From Climacium dendroides (lineage: Eukaryota; Streptophyta; Bryopsida; Hypnales; Climaciaceae), in the NCBI GenBank assembly GCA_950106755.1, contig OX467082.1, positions 5,270,001-5,334,000 of the forward strand: 64,000 nt of DNA, given 5' to 3'. The notes beneath the pieces were generated by a model. The model had not been told where the DNA came from, ran no database searches, and was given only the letters and a program-made list of their open reading frames with translations. This document shows positions 22,950 to 35,893 of this stretch, one piece after another (the stretch's first letter is position 1; every line of letters begins with the position of its first letter). The translations under genes and the position numbers were made by a program.

Positions 22950-25492
22950 ACAAGATTGTTGGGTTGGGTCCCAGGAGTGAAGAAGGTAGTGACGATGGAT
23001 TCCCCCCAATGCTTCATGTCGACCTACACTAGACCGTCTTTCCATGATGTGGTGGCAAATGCTATTGCATCAAGGCCACTGCCTAACACACTTGATGTTT
23101 GCGAGGAGACTGCTTAGATGACGGTACTTTTAGACTTGCCGAACTCGCCCCCCTTGTCACCATGTATTCAAAGAGTAGAGCCAATACAAAGACAACATAG
23201 ACAAGGCAAGGAGAATGTTGGAACCGAGGATCCTACGGAGGTTTATAAGCAGAAGTTGAAGAGGTTACGTAACGAAACAGATTGTACTACCTCCATCCAA
23301 TGTTGATAGGGTTCCACTCGCCACCAACAACATTGCTGCCAACGCTGCGGATGTCCTGCCTCCACTTATAAGGCATCCGAAGCAAAGGATTACAATGAGG
23401 AAGGTGGACGACCCCGCGTGGTCCCTATACTTCTGACCAACCAAGTAACCTCCAACTTGTTGCCCAATTCATGATCAACGTCTGCACGAGGCCATCGCAA
23501 ACGTCAGGGCCGCACGCGCTTGGAAGGTTCGCTAGAGCCAGAGGTGTCAGAGGAAGACGGTTCAGCGGACTTCACTACAGTAGATCCTAGGTTTTTTATT
23601 CCACCTACTACCTGGTCGAATTTTGCTTCTTCTTTCCATGTTTGTATGCTTTTACATGATTTACACTGAGGTAGAGAGGTGCTTCTTGTGCCTTGCCCAT
23701 TTGCAATAGGTACAGTGGTAGGTGGAGACAATATTCAGGGGTTGGACGGATTCCTCAAGGTTGACTTCGAAGCTTACTTGGAGGTGCAATTTGTGTTGCA
23801 TGTGCTCTGCAAGTATATACAACCCCGAGTGGCAACTCTTAGTAAGAATCACAGGAATGCTGATTTGAGAAGGGACATACCAACCTATCACAGCGCTCCC
23901 TTAGGCTAGGAACTGGACGACATTAATTCTACACACAATTGGGATCCGGCCTTATCAGATCTGGGGAGTGAAGATGGCGCCTTCTCTTTCGGTGCTACCT
24001 CAACAGACATGATCGAAAATCACCCAATGGCCTTGCTTAGTAAATTGGCCAATTGGGTGTGTATCCCACAGATCCTGAGGTTGAGAGACCTGATTTGGAA
24101 GATGTATATGCGGACTAGAACTGGCATGCGAGTGGCAAGCCAGCTCCTTTTCCCATCATATTGCAAGAATTCCGCCAATTCATAGGCATATGTTGCCTTA
24201 TGGAGGTGTAGGACCAGCCTTTCATTCATGATTATTGGTATCGAAGACAGGGAGCAGTCTATTGTGAAGATGTAGCTGCAACCATGTCACGATGGTGCTT
24301 TGAATACATCTTGAGATGTTTGCACATGACATCCAAGTATGCGTTCATCATGGACAAACAAAATCCTGATTATGACCCCATTGGAATGTACAGGTGGATC
24401 TTGGAGCATGTAGAGGCGTGATTCCAAGAGTTTTGGAATCTCTCTCCATTCATGACCGTAGATGAATGTATGATGGTGTACAACGGACGCTTTTGCTCCT
24501 TCAAGCAATACATGTCTACTAAGCCAATTACACATAATATCAAGATCTGGGTGATGGCTTGTTCCTTCACTAGCTACGTCCACAAGTTGGAGATCTATGT
24601 GGGAAAAGCAAACACGGTTGCTAGAGATGGAGCAAGTGCGCACATTGGCATGGCAGTGGTGGTTCATTTGATGTGTGGGCTGGAAAGACAATGGTATATT
24701 GTCACATGTGACAACTTCTTCACTTTGCCATATTTGTTTCATGACTTGCTTGAGCATGGATTTTATACAGTTGGTATAGCCCTGTAAGCAACAAAAAGGC
24801 TTCCCTACAAATTTGTGCATCAGCTATGACCAGACCTGAGGCACTTTACACATACGTGTGCACAAAGATATGAAGATGGTGGCAATTTACTAGCAAAACA
24901 CCAAAGGAGTATATTTCCTTGCCATTGCAACAGACCCTATGGTCCCCGGTGGAGTACTAACCAGTCAAGTTTCAAGACAATGGATTGTAGCGATGCCCAC
25001 ATCACCAATCCAAGTGTTGTACTCGCAAACTATAGGTGGCGTTGATGTGGGTGATCAAAACCACTCATATTATAGTACGCAAATTGCAACAAAAAAATGG
25101 TGGCATTGGGTCTAATTTTTTTGCTTGGATTTTTGCATCATTAATATATTTATTGTTCACAAGGAGATGTCGAAGAGACTGGGTGAGAAATTGATCAACC
25201 ACAAGGAATTCCAACTGCAACCAACGTATGCCTTGATAGAGCACCCATACAGGTTTGCAAGTGCACCACAATCTATAGTACTTGTTCGCCTAGCCTTACC
25301 TAAGATGAGAGCAGAGTTTGTGAGTCATGTGGTGTAGAGTTCGTGAGTCATGTGGTACAGAAAACCACTCTTCATTGAGTTTATTTGGTATGCAAGCGAC
25401 ACACCCATTGGATTTGCCCAGCTTGTAAGGGTGTTTATTTATGTAATGCTTGCTGCTTTGAGTTCTTTCATAGCCGAGATATAGTAGAGTAG
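22950..25492 (+). pseudogene. piggyBac-type transposase relic
   Basis: The plus strand keeps the piggyBac (DDE_Tnp_1_7) architecture over several frames. One frame from about 24160 reads LQEFRQFIGICC, MSRWCFEYILRCLHM, then MTVDECMMVYNGRF (first catalytic Asp, codon 24461), FKQYMSTKPI, KLEIYVGKA and VTCDNFFTLPYLF (second Asp, codon 24710). The third Asp, in GGVDVGDQNHSYY (codon 25044), lies in a different frame, so a frameshift lies between. The C-terminus has the family's Cys-rich finger, HTHWICPACKGVYLCNACC then FFHSRDIVE and a stop at 25490-25492. In-frame stops include a TGA after HVEA (about 24419) and a TAG near 24209. The 5' part (22.95-24.0 kb) is assigned only by position. Terminal TTAA/CCC ends of this copy were not found. 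Confidence 0.75.
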
Positions 25493-26755
25493 CTCCCTAC
25501 GTATACAAATTTCGACTTCAATCGCTGCAGTTGGTAAGTATTTTGGAATTGCCCTGTCCCTTTTTGCCATAGTTTTTAGTATGGAAGCTTTAAGTTTGGT
25601 TGTATTAGTCTTTTGCTTGCGCTTAGCCCGTACTTGAAGTAATTGCATGGTCTTTGGGGGTTGTAGCGTAGCTAGGAGGATCTGTGTCACTTTGCGGGCC
25701 ACAACTAGTTGTAGAGAGTTGGTGATTTTGAATGGGTTCCTCTAGGTTCGGCAAAGACGTGGGCAAAGATGGCGCTAACTAGGTCATGTATTGAAATTCT
25801 CTTCAAGGCAAGTATGGTCGATGGAATGAGGTGTATACTTATAGCTAGCGCATCCTAATGCACATCGATTATGCGTTTCCGATGGCAGCCCTGTTATGTG
25901 GTTTCTAGAGTCCTTAGAGTTAAATGTGTTAGATAGTGGGGTATAAGAGCACTGAATGAATTTCCCTTTGAATTATGTCAGAAGTCCTCGTAGGTTGGGT
26001 TGCCGAATATTTTCCAAAGTTGTGACTGTGTTGATATGTTGGAATTTGATAAGCAACATTGGGTCAGTCAACTAGATGTAGTTGTAAATCTATGCATAAG
26101 TTCTTACTTGTTGTGTGTCAAATTCGGCTAATAATATCTTGTCCTAATTTTGTTTTAGTTGCTAGGGATGAAGATGGTGGTCTGAAGGGCATGAGAAATT
26201 GTGGCATGCATTGTAATATCCAATCGTGCATCCCTTTGTATTTCAATTGTATTGTGTGATTTTTGGTAGATATACGCAACTCTTAGACTGGTTGGGCGGA
26301 TGGTGTATTCATTGCATTAATGGCATTGTACCTTTTGGGTTGTCATATGGAACCGTTTAGGCAGTGTTTGTGTCCTTTAGTTGTCTTTCATCAATCTTCT
26401 AGTGGGATTTGTGTGCAGTGACCACTCTTGGATTGGTTCTTTATAGATACAGACAGTTGTTTCCTAGTCAAGGTTGCACAAAATGTATTTGGCATTAGTT
26501 CTTTCATTTCTATACTTAAAGACATTTCAAAGGTTTATTTTGTGTTTGAAGTTATTAAATGAAAGATAAAGTTTGTTTATCTTTTTATTTTATTTTTAAA
26601 TGGATTAGAAGTTCACGTAGGGGATAAGGATAGAATTATGGGGCAAAAGAGATGGCCAATGGATGAAATTAAGTTCATGTGATATTTTTAAAACCCTAAA
26701 CCATGTTGACTTTAGAGAGCCATAGTACATTGTACATGAAGAATTTTGTAATGAA
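25493..26755. other. sequence downstream of the piggyBac relic
   Basis: No recognisable protein on either strand. Composition drifts from moderate GC near 25.5 kb to AT-rich by 26.5 kb. The right end of the piggyBac element should be here, but no GGG-TTAA end was found. Confidence 0.45.
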
Positions 26756-26759
26756 ATTT

Positions 26760-27360
26760 TGGAAGGTTGTACATCATGTTTTGTGATTCCAAAACTCTAT
26801 CATTTACTCAATTTAGAGTTTCTATGTGAAAATTATACTTGAGGGAGTGAGAGGGATGATTATCATGGAGTATGGAGGGAAGAATCTTTGAGAGCTTATA
26901 ACTATTTGATAGAGCAATATTTCCTTTTGAAATTTGGTGTGTATATAGATTGAATTGTTAGATTTCCAAAAAGCTATCACTCTCTTTGTTTGGAGTTAGT
27001 ATGAAAAAGTTATAGGTGTAATAATGAAGTGGTAACAAGTTACTTTTGATTTGAAGTGAGGAATTTGACCGATTATAAAAGTTGGACAGTATCATATTTT
27101 AGAGTGAGTTTTGGAGGGATTGTAGATACTTGTGTTAACTTTCTATAGAGATATCACAAGATCAGATTGGAATTAGCACGTAAAAGTTATGAGCTTACAA
27201 GCAAAGCAATGAGCTGCCTTTGAGTTGGAGAGGGTATACTTTGAAAGACTATAAAAGTTGGACAGTATGAGCTTTTGAATTGATATTTGAAAGGTTTATA
27301 GACATTCTTGTTAAATTTTCAAAGAGTTATCACACTCTCAATTAGGAGTCTTGAAGAGGT
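26760..27360. repeat. tandem array, about four units of ~178 bp
   Basis: Four related units start near 26762, 26940, 27120 and 27297. Each has 'gt-tatagat' type sequence, then 'tttccaaaaa/tatagagctatca', then a 'gga(g/a)tta-...-aaaagttata' segment. Two adjacent units also share 'tataaaagttggacagtat'. The units are diverged and non-coding. The layout resembles the repeats inside the 14488-15448 element. Confidence 0.55.
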
Positions 27361-27734
27361 TTTGGCATTCATTTTAATATCAGGTGCTTCTTCAAAGGGA
27401 GTCTAAGATGCTTATGTGCAACTTCTACTACTTTTATACAAACAAGTGACATCTTTTGGGTTTATATAACACATCATGAGAGTATTTGAGTACATAGTAT
27501 TTTATTTGGTTTACTTGATACTATTTGAAGATTTATATGTATATATATAAATTTGTGAGTATATTTGACTTCATAGTCCTTCATTTTCCGGGCCAAATCT
27601 AGTTGCAGCTAGATTCTTCGCATTTTTTCAAGGCAAGGCCTCTCTACTCGACAATGTTCTGTCGACTAAACGTCTGCTCTTCAAAAACAAGAATTTTTTT
27701 TCCAAAGCAAGTAGTCGCAGACGTAAAAGTGGAC

Positions 27735-28130
27735 GCTAAACGGCAGACGCCAGTTTTAAGCAGATAGCGGACACAGACGTAGACGGGCTGACCGCCTTGG
27801 CAGACGCACGGACAAACAGATGGCAGCTAGACATATGCGTGGACGGGCGGACAACAGTTGGGCCGATGGCCCCTTCTAAACTGCAGTAAACTTTTTTTGG
27901 CATTTGCAACTTCATTTCTTGGATTTTGAGGGCGTGTAATATACCGTTGGAAAGGTCTTGAGACTACCTTTCCAATGGTATATTACATGCCTCCAAACCC
28001 CAAAAACTCAAGTCACAAATGACAAACAAAGTTTGGTGCTATCCAATGAACGGACAGGCAAGCGGACGGACCAACCGCCTTGGCGAACACGCAGATGAAT
28101 GGATGGCAGCTCATAATAGTTGCCCATCTA
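27735..28130. repeat. foldback flanked by direct repeats
   Basis: An inverted repeat is centred near 27962: arms contain 'gtgtaatataccgttggaaagg' type sequence and its reverse complement, extending over about 27890-28025. Outside it, a GC-richer segment containing 'accgccttggc' and ending 'atggcagct' occurs on both sides in the same orientation (about 27781-27829 and 28063-28112). Direct repeats outside and an inverted repeat inside suggest an insertion within a duplicated segment. Confidence 0.55.
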
Positions 28131-29528
28131 ACATTCAAGGTATTAACCTAGCTATCTGCTTGAGAACTCCTCATTAATTAAAACATTAGATTTTGAAAAG
28201 TATAAATGCTCTTTCAAAGACTTCTTTTCTATGTTGCAAACATTGAATGTAGCATTCATGTATGAAAATGAAATACATATTAAATTTGGACACATTGAAA
28301 TCCTAAATCCTAAACTCTAAACCCTATATTTGATATTAAGTTACTAAAAAATTGATAGGATGTGCAAAATATGCTTAAACTTCAAATTCCTTTAAATGTG
28401 AATATTAAACTATAGTACATATTTAAGCCACAATGAGTTATTTATTTATGTTTTAAATGTGATTAGGTTTTGTTTTTTCAAATACTATCTGACAATTTTA
28501 CAAATGTTGAACATGCAATTATAATCTAGAGTGTTATTTAAGTTTATTAAAAAATGCATTGATAGTTTGAATTACTGAGGTATACTTAATATAAACAATT
28601 GTATTGTTTTGTTATTCTATGATAGGAATATATAGAATGCTATTCAAAACATTGTTATTTTTCTCATTTGTATTTAATTTAATTACTACCTAGGATTGCA
28701 CAAGTTTTTATATGTATTATTGTCATTATACACATATGTAATATTTAAATAAAATTTTATGCAATGTTACCACATAATACAAATTTCTTTAAACTAAGGC
28801 AAATATGTTTGTTTTGTTATTGATTAAGTGCAGGGTATTACCTCAGAAAATGATTTTTTAACCCCTAAATGCTTGAGGCACCAATCCCAAAATTTTAAAG
28901 TTAAATAAAAACTTAATCAAGATTTTATTTTTAGTAGTCTATATTTTGAACCTCTAAATGCTTCTCTCCAACTTTTGATTGCATCCATTTTGGAATTATG
29001 AATTTTTACCTATAAAGTTATAATATGATTTTTTCTTAATTCTTGCAGATTGGATGGAGACCTCTATGTGAATTTTTTGTAGAAATTTGTAGGACTCTAG
29101 TAAATTCTAGAAAACATATTCTACCACAATTATGGCCTATTACATGCATTTTCCAGGAAAATCTGATCCTGGTATTTTCTACTACTTTGATTATTAGAAC
29201 CAAACCTATTTGAAACCTTTAACTAACATTCTAAACACCTAATTAAACACTAGGAATGGCAAATGCAAGTGCTTAGACCAATTCTGGACATTTTGAAAAA
29301 TATACACCATATTCATAGGGACTTCTACCAATTATGATGTGAACACTTCTTTTTAGCCTTTTTTGGATGAAAATACTAATAAAAATGAGCAAAAAAAAAT
29401 CTAGATACTAGAGTGCCAACTTGAAGGCTCATACAAATCTTAAAAAATTCAGAAAAAATTTCTTGGCACTATGGTAAGGTTTCCAAAACAACTAGCCAAA
29501 ATTCTTTCAAAAAATGTTAAGTCTAGCA
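28131..29528. other. AT-rich non-coding stretch
   Basis: No gene seen. A short run of degenerate plant-telomere-like repeats (CCTAAA variants, ending ctaaaccct) lies at about 28299-28330. The rest is low-complexity AT-rich sequence. Confidence 0.5.
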
Positions 29529-29800
29529 AATGACATACCCAAAAAATATAAAGTAGAGTCCATTGGCACCAAGAAATGATTCCTTGAATCCAAAGAACCT
29601 TCTATGACACAAGAGTCTATCTAATGACATACCAAAAAAATGAAGGAAGAGCCATTTGTACTAAGAAATGATTTCTCAAATCCGAGGCTTGGAGCCTTTT
29701 GTGGCACCAAGAGTGTAACTAATAACATACCAAAAAGAATTAAAAGAGATTCTCTTGATACTAAGAAATGGTACCTCCGATCTAAGGAGAGCCTATGTGA
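29529..29800. repeat. three tandem units of ~95 bp
   Basis: Units begin near 29529, 29623 and 29721, each with 'aatgacataccaaaaa', then 'agag-c-attg-accaagaaatg' and a 'ccaaag/cgagg' tail. They are diverged. Short open frames over this block follow the repeat and are not taken as genes. Confidence 0.55.
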
Positions 29801-30819
29801 GCGTTTTCCGTCTACCCTTAAGAGAAGACAAGCACAATCATGTTCTAATTGTTGGTTTTGTTAGTTTTGTTATTAGATTCATAAGTGGGTGTCTAAATGT
29901 CATCCAATTGACCTTCCAAGCAATAGACAAGCATTTTCTATCTACAAGCCTTAAGTGGTCCAAATTTCAACAAAAATAGTTGCGAATTGCAAAAGTTAGC
30001 AATTTTGGATATTTTGGCCAATTTAAGCCCAAAATTCTAGACTTCAAAAGTGAAATTGTCTTAAATAAATTGTCATTAATTATCCCACCTCGTAGATGAT
30101 TATGAATTTCCCATTTCAAAATGGTAAAAAAGGTTGAAATTTGGACATTCCTAGAAAAGGTTATAGGCAGATGAAGTTTTGGCCCTCAATTGGACTAGAA
30201 CACTTCATCCATCAATATTTCTCTAATTATCAATCCAAACTAAATTTGGATTTCACATTTGAATTTTACACTAATTCTAGTTTTGAAATCTAAGGTTTCA
30301 CTAAAATTGATCTAATTGCTAAAAACTTCATCCAAATCTACATTAGACTAAAACTAACTTCATCCTAAGCTATCTCCTTTAATATTGATCTATCTTTATA
30401 ATTAGTCTTAAAATCCTTAAAACATTTTCTACACAATTTCACTTTTATTTCGTTCCTTGTTTGTCTTTAAAAGATTTAGTTTAATTTCCTATTTGAACTT
30501 TACTACTTTGGATCTCTATTTCTACTTACTATTTTATTTTATTTTTATTTGTACTAATTTTAGTTCAAAGATATTAAAATTATTATTATTTTTAAATATA
30601 AAATACTTAGATTTTGAATTTTCCTAGGGAAAGTTGTGCACGAATGAAGTTTGACCGCTAATCAATGCTTTAAACGTCATCCACTAAATTCTCTTTATTC
30701 AAATTTCAAAACTAAATTTTAATTTTGGTTTTAATTTTTTATTCTATTTTAGATTCTAATATATTTTTGTAGATTCTTTTTGATGAACTTTCTAACTATT
30801 CATTCACTCTTACTTATAC
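29801..30819. other. AT-rich non-coding stretch
   Basis: No gene or named element is visible. The stretch ends where the reverse-transcriptase relic's C-terminal side begins to be readable on the minus strand. Confidence 0.45.
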
Positions 30820-32121
30820 TTTTCATCCGAGCATATAAATCTTTGGTCTATTGTGACTTTGAATCCTACAAGGAAGCCAAGGTATCTAGTAGTTTTTGTT
30901 GGGGCTAACCATCTCAAGTGGTCATTTTTGCCCCAATCAAATGGTCTAGGTGAGTTACTCACCTAGATGGTCTTGAATTTGTACCAATTACTTTTGGAAC
31001 TTGATACAGTGGCAAAGAGGTCTAAGACTTCTTTGGCTTTGTTAAGATTTTCCAAGAAGCTTGCAAGGTAAAGGTTGGTATCATCCACAAATTCCTAGTC
31101 AATAATATTATTATTTGAGTCTAATAGTCAAAGGCCTTGACTCTCCATATAGGAGTCAATGTATAATGCATGTACCCATTTAATCCATTGTTGATTAAAT
31201 CCTATATTGGCTAAAGTTCCTTCAAGGAAATTCCACCCAACTCTATCATATGTCTTTTTAAGGTCTAATAGTATCATAACCATAGGTTTTGATGATTCTA
31301 ACGCCCATTCCATGGATTCAAAGGCAAGAAAAATGTTATCAATGATACTTCATCCTTTAATGAATCCTATTTGGTTTGGACTTATTAAATTATCAAGTAG
31401 GGCTTGTTGTAATCTCACGGCTAGGGTTTTAACTATGATTTTGTAAACTATTCTTTATAAGGTTATAGGTCTCTAGTTTGCTATGTCTCCTTAGAAATTA
31501 AACATAGCAAATCAGTATTGAGTTTATAATGCAACTTACCTAACTATAGCACTTTGCAACAAACCTCATAAATGTCATCTCCCCAAAAGCCCTGTAAGGT
31601 TGAGTAAAATTCCGTTGGAAGTCCGTCGTTTCCAAATGCACATCTAGATGGTAGGGCCTTAAGAGCATTGTTGAGTTCATCTTTAGAAATAGTTGCAGTT
31701 AGGGTGTCATTCATATTTGTTGTGACTTTATTGGGAATTGCCTCCCAATAGCATGCTTGTGCTTGGTGCATTCATTCGATTCTCTTTGTGATGTAAAAGG
31801 ATTCTGGTAGTAGCCTTGTAGTAAAGCTTGCAATTTCCTTATTTACTGTGTATTTTTATCTGTTTTTGTCGATCAATATTTATAATGAAGGGTTAGATTT
31901 TACTTGTTGTATTTCTAAAAAACATTCTTTTTGCATTCTACCATCTAATTGGAACCAACGGGTTGTTCCTTTGACAGAGTCCCACTTGGCTTTTTTTATC
32001 AACTCTTGCTTCATCAACTCTTACTCTACCTTGTTTTACTCAACTTTTAAAAAGTCGTTGTTGAGGTTCTCTTGTAGCAATCGCTTAGCTAATGCAATTG
32101 TTGACTTGAGCTAGTTGATTC
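30820..32121 (-). pseudogene. LINE reverse transcriptase relic
   Basis: On the minus strand the frame reads LAKRLLQENLNNDFLK, W-FQLDGRMQKECF, then the RT core ISKDELNNALKALPS, GNDGLPTEFY, RLQQALLDNLISPNQIGFIKG, MILLDLKKTYDRVGWNFL and FVDDTNLYLASFL (the YxDD-type catalytic motif). A later part reads WLAPTKTTRYLGF. Stop codons interrupt it, including a TGA where Arg is expected (IKG-stop-SIIDN) and a TAG near the ITL segment. L1 reverse transcriptases copy their RNA at a nicked target; this copy cannot. Confidence 0.85.
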
Positions 32122-32424
32122 TTTCACTAGTAGAAAATTCAATGTCTAAAAGTACAAAAAAGTGTTGATTTTTTTTGTTGATGTAGGTGTTAATTAGGAC
32201 ATGTTGACCTAGACAACAATCAACAAAAACTTGTTAAAAAATTAGCAAAAACTTGTTATTTTCAACAAAATCTTGTTCAAAATTAACAAAAACTTGTTAA
32301 TTGTTAACAAAAATTTGTTAAATTTTTGGTTCATTTACCAAAAAAAAATTTAATTGTAATTAACTTATTAAAAATTGCCACGTAGGCTTTGACTGACCAC
32401 GTGGCAGTAAATGCCACATGGGCG

Positions 32425-32495
32425 CAGTCACCGGGGATTGAATCCGGGACCTCTCACTTGACGCTCCAAAGACTTAACCACCAAGCCAATGTTAA
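32425..32495 (-). ncRNA. tRNA-derived (SINE-like) sequence with A and B boxes
   Basis: On the minus strand an A-box-like TGGCTTGGTGG (32489-32479) is followed about 35 bases later by a B-box-like GGATTCAATCC (32445-32435) within 'gaggtcccggattcaatcc'. This is the spacing and wording of a polymerase III tRNA promoter. I could not fold a complete, paired tRNA cloverleaf, so a tRNA-derived SINE head or a decayed tRNA gene is likelier than a working tRNA. It lies inside the outer CACTA element. Confidence 0.5.
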
Positions 32496-32564
32496 CATTA
32501 CATTTTGACTACGGTTATAAAAATTATTATTATACAAATTCTGTAAATTTTGAATTACATGGAG

Positions 32565-32850
32565 AAAACAGTGAACTTTGGAGGTCATTTAGTCATAGTA
32601 AATCATGTTTGCAATCAAAAGTTGCGAACCAAAAATCAGAGGCAGTGTTTTAAAATGTCAAAAAAAAAAGCTCCTTCAAACACTGCCTCTGATTTTTGAC
32701 CATAACTTTCAATTGCAAAGTTGAAATCACAAACATATTTTTTTCAATGAAAGTTAACTTCATTTCCCAACTTTTTTAGTTCAAAGTTTTTGAAAAAACA
32801 TAATTTTCTATGACTGAATGGCCTCCAAAGTTTACTGTTTTCTCAAAATA
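32565..32850. repeat. foldback element (~285 bp)
   Basis: Arms pair around 32660: 'agaaaacagtgaactttgg' at the left end matches 'ccaaagtttactgttttct' at the right end, and 'tcagaggcagtgttt' near the centre pairs with 'aaacactgcctctga'. It is inserted inside the outer CACTA element. Non-coding. Confidence 0.7.
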
Positions 32851-34357
32851 TGGATTTTTTGTAAATGATGAATATTTTTTTTAAATGTCATCGTACTTGG
32901 AAGACAACCTTCATAGTAAATTTCAAAATATTCTTTTTGTTATGCACTAATATAAACTTTGAAAATGAGACTTGAAGAGTTTAAATTCAATACCATTTTA
33001 AGATTTTGAAAAAACGAAGAACTTAAAGAATTGCAAGCTTTGAGTGTTGGAACTCATATTATACTGTCTTCTATGTTTCCATTTTTTTTTTTAAATTATA
33101 AATTTTCAAAAAAATTCAAATTATAAAATCATATTTTCATTTTGAACATTACATATGATAAAAACACTAGATTTTTCAATTGTATATTCTAATTGAAATA
33201 AATTTTTTTCTCATCTTTTTCTCTAAAAAATTACAATCTTTTCATTTATCTATAAAACTTTTGGAAAACATCATTTTAAACCAAGAAATCTCATTTTTCT
33301 TAATGCAAAAATATGAAGATTGCATATATCAATTATATAATAGGATAAATATAATTTGATAGTAAAATTTGTCTTAGAATTCAATACCATCGATGTTTTA
33401 AGTATATGAAAAAAAATATTTTGAAAATGCTCACACTAATCTTCAATGCTACTTGTAGTTCTTAAATAAATATAAAGATGTTTGAACTATTATTGAAATA
33501 TTTACAAATTTCATTTCACAATTACTCACTAATAATTATATTTATGACATTTTTCACAAAACAAGTGAAAAATTTCATAATGATTGACAATTTGTACTTT
33601 TAGGTTGTAAATATATAAGATTGGTATTTGAATACAATCTAAAGAGAAAATTTAGCTGAGAGTTCAAATTTTACCTATTTCAAAATGAATCTTCTAATTT
33701 AGAATTAACTAAAAAAATTCCAATAATGAACAAAAAACATTTCACACTCTTCTAAGTCAAAATGAAAGAAGAATTATTAAAAAAAATTATAATTGAATTT
33801 GGCTATTCAACTATTAAAATTAACAAAAAAACGAGTCAAGTATTTTGTTGATTAGTGTTGAATCAACTAAAATTTATGGTGAATATAATGACTACTTATA
33901 AAGGAATTTGTCAATTTCTTATTAAGTTCAACATCATTTTCTAGTAGTATGCACACATACAATTCTAGTTAAAATCGACAAACTTTAAAGTCACATTTTT
34001 CAATAAAAATTATTAAAAAAAATTTGTATTTCAATTTGGTTCTGACTAGTGGTGAAAGTTTCAATAAAATTCAACATATTATAAAAAAAAATTGGAAAGC
34101 ATTTCGCTAGGAGATGTATGGTTACTATCTATATTTTAGTAGTTTGAAACTTAGAATACAAAGTTTTCTAGCATTTTTAGTCATGTATTTGCATAGTTTG
34201 ATCACATGTTGTTGATATAGATTTTGAATTTCGTTAAAATTCTAATTAAATTCAAAATCATATTCAAAATCATATAGTATTATATGAAATATTTGAATAA
34301 AATTTGGATTCAATATTCTACTTTTCAAAACTTTTGAAAAAATTCTAATAGATTCCA

Positions 34358-35893
34358 CACTACTAGAAAATTCAATTTTTTTGTTGATTTGGATGTGTTG
34401 ATCATCGACACTTTTCTGTTGATTTCTATCCAAATCAACTTTAGTATTAGAATCTATAGGAAAGAAGTGTACAATAGCTTAAATTTTATTAATTTTTCAA
34501 TTTTCTATCGTACTAGTGCATTTGAAGTGTTATCATTGGGTTATTACTAGTTAGTAAGGAGTTTACTATGGAATTTTATCAATGGATGTATAGAAACAAA
34601 TGAATGGGTGCTAGGACTATTAGTATAAAGCAGGTGAAATCAATTGTCAAGTAGTTGGGGAAAGGTAGTCTAGAGAGGGATCCAGAGCTCCTGCACCCTA
34701 CGATGGTGAGGCCGGTGGGAGTGGAGTGAGCAATTGATCTTCGTTTTCAGTGTGTGAGAGAAATATAGTGTCTATAGTGTTGGTGTCTATTTTATTTGTA
34801 TAAGATTGATAGATGTTACGAGGTGGAGTTGGAAAGGAATGAAAGACAACTGTAATTTTTTTCTACGGTGGAATATAATGCAGAAATTATTGGTGTAAAG
34901 TGTTGTGATTATTGTTGTGAGTGATTGGTTGCACTGGAATTGTGTGTATCAATTGTGAGTATGTTTCTATGCTGAGGGTTGAGTCTATGGATTTACTTGT
35001 GAAGAAATATCTTTGGGATGAATGAGTAAGAATGCTTGACTGTGTAAGAATGCTTGACTGTGTGTGTGTATTTAGTGGTAATTCATGTGAATGGATTATG
35101 AATATGGAATTCAATGGTTGTTATGGGAATCAATGGAAATTACAAGAGCTTATATACAACAATAGTTGAATTTAAGTAAATCCATTTGAGATATTTATTT
35201 GGGAATTAAATTCATATCAATTGGGAAGAATAAGAATCGGAGGTTACATTGTACAATGGATCAAATAGAAATCTCAATTAAGTCAATAGTATGAGTTAGG
35301 TGATGATGAAGATAAGTGAATCCTATGGAAAGAATGAATTTTGTAAATTTTGTTATAAGAAGAATGACTTGAAAGAAATCTGTGGAAGTTCTATAGTCAA
35401 CTTGGAAAAGCAAGTGGTACAAGAGCAAGTGGGAGCAAATCAACGTGGTCAAAAATCTATTGAAGCTGAGAAGACTAGATTAGAGAATGAAGTCGCAGTT
35501 CAAATAAAAGAATAAGAAGCCATAGATCCTAGATGGTGAAAGGGAAATCAAGCCGGAGATTTTAAAGAGTGACATTGACAATTGTTTGATAAGTCTATCA
35601 ACATTGGATTTAATTATAATAAATATGAATTCTTATCTATTGATCAATCGAATATGGTCATATATTTCCAATTCCTTCAATTGTACACAACTTGGGGTTA
35701 ATTTAGTTTCCCTTAGGAATTACCCATTGAGCATCTATACTTCCCTGCGAACGAATTTAAACTATAGAAATTTATCAATGAATCATCCATGATAAAAACC
35801 AATCTACATCAACAGATTATTGTTCAAATCAATAGAAAAATGTTGATGATCAACATGTCCAAATCAACAGAAAATTTGAATTTTCTAGTAGTG
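34358..35893. mobile_element. CACTA element, inner (1,536 bp)
   Basis: Ends are CACTACTAGAAAATTC and GAATTTTCTAGTAGTG, perfect inverted repeats over 16 bp, with the 3 bp duplication CCA on each side (34355-34357, 35894-35896). Subterminal 'tgttgat-atcaacatgtccaaatcaac' motifs are present at both ends. No transposase is encoded; short open frames inside are unrecognised. It inserted into the outer CACTA element, so it is the younger of the two. Confidence 0.85.

Noticed and set aside
24287..24820. Minus-strand open frame of 177 codons
   Set aside because: Antisense to the piggyBac catalytic region, whose plus-strand motifs are unambiguous.
32425..32495. Functional tRNA gene
   Set aside because: Acceptor and anticodon stems do not pair convincingly; only the promoter boxes are credible.
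33941..33953. End of a third CACTA element
   Set aside because: Ends in TAGTA rather than TAGTG and no partner left end or target duplication was found, so it is mentioned only within the outer element.
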